Shown one piece after another: positions 25,298-33,219 of a stretch of DNA of 64,000 nt (within the stretch, counting starts at the first letter, position 1; each line of letters opens with the position of its first letter). The translations under genes were made by a program, and so were the position numbers. The stretch is from a virus. Where the stretch lies: positions 112,578-176,577 of IMG/VR virus record IMGVR_UViG_3300024326_000001. One strand, written 5' to 3'. Under the pieces are notes generated by a model. The model ran no database searches, was not told the origin of the DNA, and saw nothing but the letters and a program-made list of their open reading frames with translations.

Positions 25298-26248
25298 ATG
25301 GTTCACACACTGTTCACAGAAAAATATCGTCCAAATAACTTAGACGAGTTGATTTTACCAGAAAGAGTAATGTCAAAATTTAAAGATGGTCTAACTCAAA
25401 ATGTACTTTTGGCTGGAAGCCCTGGTACTGGTAAGACATCTACTGCGAAGGCGATTGTTAAGCAATTCGAACTTCCTTATATTTACATCAATGCATCAAC
25501 TGATACTTCAGTAGATGTTATTAGAACCAGGATTATGGATTTCTGTTCTACTATGTCTATCTTAGATGATCAAGGTAAGATGAAAATAGTTATCCTCGAT
25601 GAGGTAGATGGTGTATCTGATCAATTCTTTAAAGCTCTTCGTGCTACTATGGAACAATTTGCATCTAATTCAAGGTTTATTGCAACCTGTAATTATGTAA
25701 ATAAAATTCCAGATCCAATTCTTTCAAGGTTCGAAGTAATTAATTTCGACTTTGATAAAGAAGAAGAGAGCGAATTGACAAAGAAATATATTAGACGAGT
25801 ATATGATATATGTGGAAAAGAAGAAATGACAATAGAAAAACCAGCATTGGTTGAATTTGTCCGTAGAAACTTCCCAGATCTTCGCTCGACACTTAATAAA
25901 TTACAAGGATATAAGTCAGAAGGAACGAGTAAGATTACATTAAATGATGTTAAAAAGTTTAACTCAGTCTATAAAGATGTTTTTGAATTAATCTTTAATG
26001 AAACAGACCCTGTTAAAAACTATAAGTATTTAGTAGGTGAATATTCAAATAGAACAGATGAAATACTTCAAACATTAGGAGAAGAGTTCATAGACTATAT
26101 TCAATCAGAGAAAGGAAATAGCGCAAAGCATATTCCTCAAATTGCAGTAACTGTAGCAGAACATCAGGCACAAAGGGTTCACGTAATTGACCCAGCGATA
26201 ACCATGCTAAGTTGTATATATAAGCTACAAGAAATAATTAGAAATTAA
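25298..26248 (+). CDS. 44: Clamp loader large subunit, T4 gp44-like
   Basis: 316 residues, AAA+ ATPase of the RFC/gp44 family: TEKYRPNNLDELILP at the N-terminus is diagnostic, then Walker A AGSPGTGKTS, Walker B VILDEVDG, sensor 1 ATCNYVNKIPDPILSRF (SRF arginine finger). It loads the gp45-like clamp with ATP. Small subunit gp62 is probably at 27569-28000. Confidence 0.94.
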   Translation: MVHTLFTEKYRPNNLDELILPERVMSKFKDGLTQNVLLAGSPGTGKTSTAKAIVKQFELPYIYINASTDTSVDVIRTRIMDFCSTMSILDDQGKMKIVILDEVDGVSDQFFKALRATMEQFASNSRFIATCNYVNKIPDPILSRFEVINFDFDKEEESELTKKYIRRVYDICGKEEMTIEKPALVEFVRRNFPDLRSTLNKLQGYKSEGTSKITLNDVKKFNSVYKDVFELIFNETDPVKNYKYLVGEYSNRTDEILQTLGEEFIDYIQSEKGNSAKHIPQIAVTVAEHQAQRVHVIDPAITMLSCIYKLQEIIRN

Positions 26249-26259
26249 TTGCTGAAATA

Positions 26260-26291
26260 TTTTTTTATCTCAGAAATTTTGCTTATATTAG
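26260..26291 (+). promoter_or_regulatory. Early-type promoter block upstream of RNase H
   Basis: TTTTTTTATCTCAGA then AATTTTGC then TTATATTAG, 19 nt before the ATG. First of seven near-identical copies; the TATATTAG resembles the Bacteroidota -7 box. Confidence 0.75.
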
Positions 26292-26309
26292 TAATATAAA
26301 ACAAAACAC

Positions 26310-27536
26310 ATGAAACTAGGAAAACATACATTGTTAATTGACGGTAACTATTTTTTACACAGTAGACTATTCGTTCTACCTAGGCCTAAAGGTAAACAAT
26401 TATTAGGCGATAAAGAATCACAATCTCAACTTATGAGAAAGCTATGTATTGACTTCGCCTCAGAAGTTCGTAAAATGGCTCCTTTTGTAGACCAGATTGT
26501 TGTTGCAGTTGATGCTAAATCATGGCGTAAAGATCTTTTTCCTGATGCACAATATAAAGGAACTAGAACACATGACGATTCTATTAATTGGAAAGCAGTC
26601 TTCGGTGTTTATGCTGAATGGCAAAAAATACTAGAACAAAAGGGTATTATTATCCACCAGGTTCAAGGTGCAGAAGCAGATGATGTAATGTACGGCTGGT
26701 CTACTCAATTAAATAGCGAAGGTAAAAATTGCATTGCATGGACAGGTGATAGAGATTTAATTCAACTCGTAAACTACAATCAAGCGACAGATGCATATAC
26801 ACTATGGTATTATAATTCTAAGAAAAAGCTTATTGCCTTTGAAGGTTTCGAAGATGTAATGGCATCTAGAAAAACATCTACAATGACCAATGACGAATTG
26901 TTATTCAACATTGCCTCAGAAGAAGCAACGTACGACAAGCTAAAGGAAGACTTCCAGGCATGGATGGATAAGAACAGAGTAGAAGTTCAAGAAATTAACT
27001 GTGACGACTTTGTATTCGGTAAAATCCTACAAGGTGACAAATCAGATAATATTCCTTCAGTTATTACATGGACTAAAGCTGCATCTAATGGCAAGATCAG
27101 AAACTATTCACTTACAGAAAAACATTGTGTAAAGATCTTAGAACAATATAAGAAAGAAGAAAGCGAATTTACAATAGAACACTTTTTCAATAGAGGTCAA
27201 GTAAATAAGCTAGTAGATATTATTTATAGAGTTGTTGGTAAATCTGATCCTAAGGAAATCAGAATTAGATTTAATCAAAACTTAGATCTAGTTCTTCTTC
27301 ACTATAATACTATTCCCCTTGCAATTCAAAAAGGTATTTATAATAATATTGAAGCAGATAGAAATGTTTTACCAGAGTTCTCTAATATCACTCAGATGGA
27401 AAAGATCTTAGAAGGAACAGATTGGATGGCAAAGAAATCACAGGGTGCTCCTAAAAAGTATGATGCCTTCGCAGGATTAAAAGAAGATAGTAGCAAGGAA
27501 AGACCTTCTACTAAGAAATTGAACGAACTTTTTTAA
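26310..27536 (+). CDS. rnh: RNase H-type 5'-3' exonuclease (T4 Rnh, FEN family)
   Basis: 408 residues (T4 Rnh is 305). FEN/5'-nuclease features: LLIDGNYFLHSR (first Asp), VVAVDAKSWRKDLFPDAQYKG, acidic cluster GAEADDVMYGW, TGDRDLIQLVNY and the helix-hairpin region ILQGDKSDNIPS. It removes RNA primers and flaps on the lagging strand. The C-terminus KKLNELF could bind the sliding clamp. Transcribed from its own early-type promoter. Confidence 0.88.
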   Translation: MKLGKHTLLIDGNYFLHSRLFVLPRPKGKQLLGDKESQSQLMRKLCIDFASEVRKMAPFVDQIVVAVDAKSWRKDLFPDAQYKGTRTHDDSINWKAVFGVYAEWQKILEQKGIIIHQVQGAEADDVMYGWSTQLNSEGKNCIAWTGDRDLIQLVNYNQATDAYTLWYYNSKKKLIAFEGFEDVMASRKTSTMTNDELLFNIASEEATYDKLKEDFQAWMDKNRVEVQEINCDDFVFGKILQGDKSDNIPSVITWTKAASNGKIRNYSLTEKHCVKILEQYKKEESEFTIEHFFNRGQVNKLVDIIYRVVGKSDPKEIRIRFNQNLDLVLLHYNTIPLAIQKGIYNNIEADRNVLPEFSNITQMEKILEGTDWMAKKSQGAPKKYDAFAGLKEDSSKERPSTKKLNELF

Positions 27537-27568
27537 TAAACTTATAGCAAGTTTACAGTATAATTTAT

Positions 27569-28000
27569 ATGCTAGACGAAACAAAATTATTTGATTTTGT
27601 AAAGATCATGTTTACAAAACCTAATCAATACAAGAACGTAAAGAACTTTAATAAGAAGAGACACCACTTCATGATTAACAGATTTTTTGCTATTAAATAT
27701 CCATCAAATGCACAGTTATTTAATGTGAATGGAATTAATGGCAATGCAGTTATAGATAGTTGGCACATGGTATCTTCAAGATTTCGTTCAGTTCCAGGGT
27801 GGATCTATACTAAAACTAAGAAGGCAGCTCCAAAACCTAAAAAATCAAAAAAAGAATATATACCTAAAGAAGAAACAATTAAATTCTTTTTACAAAGAAA
27901 TGAAATTGGAATGAGAGAGTTCAATGATCTTAAGAAATTCAACCCGGTTGAATTAAATAATAATCTATTGGAATTAGAAAACACAATGCAGGTATATTAA
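27569..28000 (+). CDS. Probable clamp loader small subunit, gp62-like
   Basis: 143 residues. The pattern HHFMINRFFAIKYPSNAQLF followed by DSWHMVSSRFRSVPGWIYTK resembles gp62 homologues of marine T4-like phages, and the gene lies in the gp44 cluster. T4 gp62 is 187 residues and only weakly alike. A Lys/Pro linker (AAPKPKKSKKEY) joins a helical C-terminus. gp62 would form the loader with gp44. The stop is immediately followed by the next ATG. Confidence 0.5.
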   Translation: MLDETKLFDFVKIMFTKPNQYKNVKNFNKKRHHFMINRFFAIKYPSNAQLFNVNGINGNAVIDSWHMVSSRFRSVPGWIYTKTKKAAPKPKKSKKEYIPKEETIKFFLQRNEIGMREFNDLKKFNPVELNNNLLELENTMQVY

Positions 28001-28654
28001 ATGATTAGTTACTACGACTTTAATGATGTGGCTACGGTTGTTGACGCCACCCTATTCAAATATAATTACATCGACAATAAGATTCTTACACTAGTAAAGA
28101 ATCAATTAGACTATAGGGTCGTTAATGATGGATCTCTTCTAGTAAGTAAAGAGCAATTATCTTTGTTTTTAAAAGAAAACTTTCAATCCGATATTAATAG
28201 AATTAATGCAACTGGTTTTGAACAATTTCATAAAGAAGCAACTACTATCTATTTTCTACATAAGATTTTAAATGATTTTACAAATCTAGAATATGTTAAA
28301 CTGACTATCAATAAGAATAAATCTTATAGTAGATTATCTGACATAGATGGAATTAAGACTCTTAGATTTAATTTTAAAGTATTGGCAGGAACATTAAGGC
28401 TATATGATATATTTCAACAAGAAAAAGATTTACAAGAAATAAACTCTATTTTAATTTCACTAGGTCTTATGAAAAAGAATGTTCCTTACGCAAGGCACAA
28501 TGCTTCTCATATATTTAATGCCTTAGATTCTTTTGTAAGATCGAGAGAAGGTTCAGATGGAAAAGAATTTGATACTGCATTAGATCTAATGGACTGCATA
28601 GAAGCTAAGATCCAAGATGATAATCCCAAAATAATGTTAATCACTGATTACTAG
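28001..28654 (+). CDS. Hypothetical replication-cluster protein
   Basis: 217 residues, helical, no family recognised. The start follows the gp62-like stop without a gap, so the two are likely co-translated. Segments such as LKENFQSDINRINATGFEQF and a hydrophobic SILISLGL are visible, but no catalytic signature. Could be a replication accessory factor on position alone. Confidence 0.65.
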   Translation: MISYYDFNDVATVVDATLFKYNYIDNKILTLVKNQLDYRVVNDGSLLVSKEQLSLFLKENFQSDINRINATGFEQFHKEATTIYFLHKILNDFTNLEYVKLTINKNKSYSRLSDIDGIKTLRFNFKVLAGTLRLYDIFQQEKDLQEINSILISLGLMKKNVPYARHNASHIFNALDSFVRSREGSDGKEFDTALDLMDCIEAKIQDDNPKIMLITDY

Positions 28655-28665
28655 CTTTCTTTAAC

Positions 28666-28675
28666 GAATATATAG
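28666..28675 (+). promoter_or_regulatory. Late-promoter-like motif GAATATATAG
   Basis: GAATATATAGAC; 20 nt before the neck protein gene. Confidence 0.6.
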
Positions 28676-28695
28676 ACAAAAGAACTAGATATTAA

Positions 28696-30645
28696 ATGGT
28701 AACAGGATATACTGCAAACGCAAACGGAGATCAACTCATAGCATCCCTACAAGATCCTTTTCAGAACGTAATAAAGATTACGGATTGGGAAATTATAGCA
28801 GGTTTAACAACACCACAGACAAAGGGTGTAGTTATATTGAATGCAGGATCTCCAACAGTAATAGGAATGGGAACAGATTTTACATTTCTAGCCAATGGTG
28901 ATGAAATTGTATTAGGAAATAAGATATTTCAAATTAGTTCCGTACCAGACGCATACACCCTGGAATTAACAACGTCACCCCAGTTTTCAACACAACCATC
29001 TGGAATAGAATTTTTCTTAGTTCCTAATGAATTAAATAAATTTGATTATGAATTTAGATGGTCACAGACTGGTGGATCTTTTTCAGAATTTTCAGAATTA
29101 AATAAAACTTCAAACATCGGAGATTTATTCAGTTTAGATTTTAATAATACACTTCCACTTTACATTGACCTAAAAGCAGAAGTATCTTCATTATCCGGAG
29201 GTAACTCTTTATCTCTTATTTCAATCACATATACTACACAGACTGAAGACGGTATTGTTGAAGCATGTCCTAACTTTTGTGTTGAGTGTTTAGATCCCTT
29301 TTCAATGGACGGATGTGCAAACATTATCGTAGAAGAATGTAATGATAATTTATTTAATCCATATAATTTAAGTAAATCTACTAAATTTGTAAAACAAATC
29401 ACAGGATTAGTAAGCAATATATTTGGCCATGAAGTAAACTATTTTAGAACTGAACCAGATATGAGAACAGAAGATGTTACTCTTATGGAATATAGTTTAC
29501 ATGATGTAGTAGATAATAAAAACATAAAGATATTAGTCCCGGGAAATGAATTTCCTGAAGAAAGTATAACTTTCGATATATTCGGAATGGATTTTGCAGA
29601 CTTTGAAATTCACATTACTCAAGAAGAATTTGATAGAGCGTTTGGTGAAAGAGATTCTCAAGGAAATTTAATAAAAAGCAGATATCCTAGATCTAAGGAT
29701 TACATGTATATTCCTATTATTAATAGAATGTATGAAGTTCATACCATAGCTTTAGCTGACGAGTTTAATAAGACCAATTCATACTGGAGAGTAATGCTGA
29801 AGAAATATCAAGAAAGAACTTCAGTTAATAAAAATACATTCAACGCCGCAACTGACACGTTAACCACTGGAATCGAAGAAGTTTTTGGAGAAAGACAAAG
29901 GGAAGAGCAGGAAAAGGTTTCGAATCCGCAGCAATTTCAAACAGTTATTTCTACACACAAGGATGGTATTAGAAATTTCTATAATAAAGATTTACAAATA
30001 ATAGATTTTGAATTAAAAAACAGATGGACAATTGTTAGTAAAAATTATTATGACTTATCTGGAGTAGCGGAAGGAGATTTATGTATCGAATATGATGCAC
30101 CATCTAGTCTAGAAACAGGCAAAAACATGGCAATTTCCGGATGGTTTAATCCACAGTTTGAAATTGGAAGTGGAGATCATTTCATAATAGGAGATCCAAC
30201 CGCGCTTACAGGATTTAAAACTTATTTAAACGATTCAGAATTTAAAATAATGGTTAATGGAAATACAGTTACATTTAACCACGGCCTTTCTTTAGAAAAA
30301 AGATGGTATGGATTTACTTTAAATATAAGTAATGAATTTTCCACAACTAGTTTAAGTATTTATAACTTAAATGAATCTGGATTACCTCAAAGCGCAACCT
30401 CTCAATTAACTGAAGTGTTTAATGAAGTTAAACCTTCGGGCTTAGTTTGGAACTCTAATTCTAATTTCCAAATAAGAGGAAATAGTATGTATATGACCAA
30501 CATTAGAGTATTCGATCAAATGATAGAAGAAGAACAAAGATCTAATATATTAAATCAATATATAGTTAGAGATAATCAACTTGCTAAATTAATAGACAAT
30601 GCAATACCTAGTATTGGGTTTCAGAAATTTAGACACACTAGGTAA
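28696..30645 (+). CDS. 14: Neck protein, gp14-like core with extra N-terminal and LamG-like C-terminal domains
   Basis: 649 residues, far longer than T4 gp14 (256). The central part (about 215-400) has the gp14 pattern: NLFNPYNLSKSTKFVKQITG, VSNIFGHEVNYFRTEP, then DIFGMDFADFEIHITQEEFD and YMYIPIINRMYEVHTI (T4 VSPDLIFGEDL...LIYFPMDNSLFEINWV). The first 210 residues look like a beta-rich domain with six Cys close together (CPNFCVECLDPFSMDGC). From about 470 a LamG/concanavalin-like fold appears: MAISGWFNP, FKIMVNGNTVTF, WYGFTLNIS, MYMTNIRVFDQ. The extra domains may bind glycans on the host surface. Confidence 0.65.
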   Translation: MVTGYTANANGDQLIASLQDPFQNVIKITDWEIIAGLTTPQTKGVVILNAGSPTVIGMGTDFTFLANGDEIVLGNKIFQISSVPDAYTLELTTSPQFSTQPSGIEFFLVPNELNKFDYEFRWSQTGGSFSEFSELNKTSNIGDLFSLDFNNTLPLYIDLKAEVSSLSGGNSLSLISITYTTQTEDGIVEACPNFCVECLDPFSMDGCANIIVEECNDNLFNPYNLSKSTKFVKQITGLVSNIFGHEVNYFRTEPDMRTEDVTLMEYSLHDVVDNKNIKILVPGNEFPEESITFDIFGMDFADFEIHITQEEFDRAFGERDSQGNLIKSRYPRSKDYMYIPIINRMYEVHTIALADEFNKTNSYWRVMLKKYQERTSVNKNTFNAATDTLTTGIEEVFGERQREEQEKVSNPQQFQTVISTHKDGIRNFYNKDLQIIDFELKNRWTIVSKNYYDLSGVAEGDLCIEYDAPSSLETGKNMAISGWFNPQFEIGSGDHFIIGDPTALTGFKTYLNDSEFKIMVNGNTVTFNHGLSLEKRWYGFTLNISNEFSTTSLSIYNLNESGLPQSATSQLTEVFNEVKPSGLVWNSNSNFQIRGNSMYMTNIRVFDQMIEEEQRSNILNQYIVRDNQLAKLIDNAIPSIGFQKFRHTR

Positions 30646-30649
30646 TTAG

Positions 30650-30658
30650 GATATATAA
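30650..30658 (+). promoter_or_regulatory. Late-promoter-like motif GATATATAA within a palindrome
   Basis: GATATATAA, 19 nt before the gp16-like gene; it lies in AGGAT-ATATA-ATCCT, a short inverted repeat. Confidence 0.55.
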
Positions 30659-30677
30659 TCCTATAAAACAATAACTT

Positions 30678-31328
30678 ATGTCAGAAGAAAAGAAGTCAAT
30701 AAAAGACCAAGCAGAAGATATTAGAAAAGAGCTTGATGAACTTATTGGTGAAAGTGTAGATATAACAGAGGCTACGGATACTGATCCAGCGTTTCTTCCA
30801 CTTCAACCAAAGGAAGTTCTTCCATCATTTGGAGAACTTAAAACAAGATCTACTAAAACAGCTAAGAAAACTATAACAGCCCTTATGAAATTTTATCTTG
30901 CAGAAGATATAATTGAAAAGGATGAATATATCGCTGCTAAGAAAAAGATGGATGAGATGACAATGTCTTCTTTAGTTTATCAATTACAAGCAGGTGAAAG
31001 AGCTCTTACAACACTATTAGAAACTATCGAAGATGGCGAATTAGCTCCAAGAATGTTTGAAGTTCTTGCAACTTTACAGAAATCAATGCTAGATATTATT
31101 AAATCCCAAACAATGTATTTAATGGCAACTGAAGAAAGTGCTAAACGAATTTCTAGAGATATAGAAATTTACAAGAAAAGAGATGATGTTAGGGAAATAG
31201 AAGAATCAGGAGGTTCCACTGGTGATTCTGCGGTTCAAAGAGGAACTAAAGATCTTATGAGAATGATTCGTTCTGGAATCGATTCAGAAACTCAAGATAT
31301 CGAAGATGTAGAACCTAACGAAGAATAA
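30678..31328 (+). CDS. 16: Terminase small subunit, T4 gp16-like
   Basis: 216 residues. The central helices LVYQLQAGERALTTLLETIE and GELAPRMFEVLATLQKSMLD match T4 gp16 (LYQVSTGERALVELLSTIAEGNAPPRLFEV) well. A charged N-terminus and a C-terminal SAVQRGTKDLMRMIRSG complete it. It forms the ring that regulates gp17 and recognises DNA for packaging. The gene lies two nt before the large subunit. Confidence 0.88.
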   Translation: MSEEKKSIKDQAEDIRKELDELIGESVDITEATDTDPAFLPLQPKEVLPSFGELKTRSTKTAKKTITALMKFYLAEDIIEKDEYIAAKKKMDEMTMSSLVYQLQAGERALTTLLETIEDGELAPRMFEVLATLQKSMLDIIKSQTMYLMATEESAKRISRDIEIYKKRDDVREIEESGGSTGDSAVQRGTKDLMRMIRSGIDSETQDIEDVEPNEE

Positions 31329-31330
31329 CA

Positions 31331-33157
31331 ATGAGCGATTACGTAGGAGATAATATGTGGATTCCGAAAGGAGACAAAAGCGATCCTGGTCAAAAGCTGG
31401 TATGGTCGACTAAGAATGTTGATGATCTTTTAGTAGCACTAGATAAAGGATATCGCCCACAAGTTTCTATGCCCTTTTATGAGGGTAAGCAGTTTTTACG
31501 TAAGGGTAATATTGTATTTGAATATACTGAAGAGGAAATTGCAGAGCTGGCTAAATGCGCAAATGATATTGTTTATTTTGCAGAAAAGTATGCAGTAGTA
31601 ATGACAGATGAAGGTATTCAACAGGTGAAACTTAGAGAATATCAAAAAGAATTATTACATAACTTTCAAAACGAAAGATTTAATATTGTATTAGCGGCCA
31701 GACAAATGGGTAAAACTGTAACGGCTTCTATTTTTAATGCATGGTATGTTACATTTAACTATGATAAAACTACTCTTCTTTTAGCTAATAAATCAGATTC
31801 AACAAAAGAAATTATAGATAAAGCAAAGGTAGTTATTGAAAACCTTCCTTTCTTTATGAAACCAGGTATTATTAAGTATGACGTTATGAATGTACGTTCA
31901 GATAATGGATGTAGATTAGTAGGTCAATCAACTACCGCAAAATCAGGTATTGGTTTTACTATTCATAACTTATATCTTGATGAGTTCGCACACATTCATC
32001 CAACTATAGTTGATTCATTCTATGAAAATGTATATCCTACATTATCAGCTTCTAAGGTATCTAGAATTAATATTACTTCAACACCGAATGGATTTAATAA
32101 ATTCTATGAAATTTATGCAGGTGCTGAAAAAGGAGAAAATGAATATACACCAACGAGAGTTGATTGGTGGCAGCATCCGGATAGAGATGATGCATGGTAT
32201 GAAAGAGAACTTGGAAACTTAGGTTCTGAAGAAGCCTTTAATAGACAATATGGAAATGAATTCGTAAGTTCTTCTAATCTATTATTAAGCCCAATGGTTA
32301 TGAAAACCATGAGAAAGAATTCACATGAATTTATATGGCATGATTTAGAAGATTTCGAAAATATACAAATAGATACAAAGGGAGTTTTAGGATTTCATAA
32401 AGACTTCGATCCTGAAGGAGCAAAAGAATCTAATAGATTTTATTTGTTTTCAGTAGACATCGCAGAAGGCAACGGAGGTGATTACTCTGTAATTAATGTT
32501 TTCGAAGTAGAACCAATGGAAGATAAGGACATTATTGATGCAGTGACACCCGGTGCAATGTATGACTTTTTTAGATTGAATCAAGTGGCAGTCTTTAGAT
32601 CTAATGAACATGTTATTGAAGATTTTGCAAAGGTTCTATATACATTAGCTGTTGAGATATTTAATCCTGAAAATGTTAAGATGATTATAGAATTCAATAC
32701 ATACGGTTCTATCTTATTGAAATATTTACAAACAGTTTATCCTTCAAGAAATGAATTTGAAGACGAGATGGTATTAAGGTTTAAACATAGACATGATTCA
32801 AGAGCCTTAAAACCAGGTATAAAATTAAAAGCAGATAACAAATCAGTGTTTTGCCAAAATTTTAAAAAATTAATTGAAAATAATAGAATAAAAATAAATG
32901 ACACAGAAACTGTAAATGAAGCAAGTCTTTTCGGTAGTCTTAAAAATGGAAGCTATGGTGCTCAAATGGGTAATGATGATATCATTATGACAGGAATCAC
33001 TGCCACTGAATTTTTTAACACTACAGATTATGCAGATTACATCGAAGAATTGCTAGATTTTATAGATCCTGAAAAGTATAAATTAATGGAAACTACTCTA
33101 TATCAACAAAACGATTCAGCCGGAGATATGCAGTATGATATTTATGATCTTATATAG
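31331..33157 (+). CDS. 17: Terminase large subunit, T4 gp17-like
   Basis: 608 residues (T4 610). ATPase: a Q-motif-like region then Walker A LAARQMGKTVTA near 121 and Walker B LYLDEFAHI near 214, coupling motif INITSTPNGFN. RNase H-fold nuclease: VDIAEGNGGDYS near 375 and IIEFNTYG near 455, with DD near NDDIIMT. It pumps DNA into the head and cuts concatemers. Confidence 0.95.
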   Translation: MSDYVGDNMWIPKGDKSDPGQKLVWSTKNVDDLLVALDKGYRPQVSMPFYEGKQFLRKGNIVFEYTEEEIAELAKCANDIVYFAEKYAVVMTDEGIQQVKLREYQKELLHNFQNERFNIVLAARQMGKTVTASIFNAWYVTFNYDKTTLLLANKSDSTKEIIDKAKVVIENLPFFMKPGIIKYDVMNVRSDNGCRLVGQSTTAKSGIGFTIHNLYLDEFAHIHPTIVDSFYENVYPTLSASKVSRINITSTPNGFNKFYEIYAGAEKGENEYTPTRVDWWQHPDRDDAWYERELGNLGSEEAFNRQYGNEFVSSSNLLLSPMVMKTMRKNSHEFIWHDLEDFENIQIDTKGVLGFHKDFDPEGAKESNRFYLFSVDIAEGNGGDYSVINVFEVEPMEDKDIIDAVTPGAMYDFFRLNQVAVFRSNEHVIEDFAKVLYTLAVEIFNPENVKMIIEFNTYGSILLKYLQTVYPSRNEFEDEMVLRFKHRHDSRALKPGIKLKADNKSVFCQNFKKLIENNRIKINDTETVNEASLFGSLKNGSYGAQMGNDDIIMTGITATEFFNTTDYADYIEELLDFIDPEKYKLMETTLYQQNDSAGDMQYDIYDLI

Positions 33158-33178
33158 ACTAAACTCCAGATTTACACG

Positions 33179-33187
33179 GATATATAG
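33179..33187 (+). promoter_or_regulatory. Late-promoter-like motif GATATATAG
   Basis: GATATATAG, 32 nt before the tail sheath gene. Confidence 0.6.
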
Positions 33188-33219
33188 ATTAACAAATAAA
33201 AAAATAAAATTAAATAACT

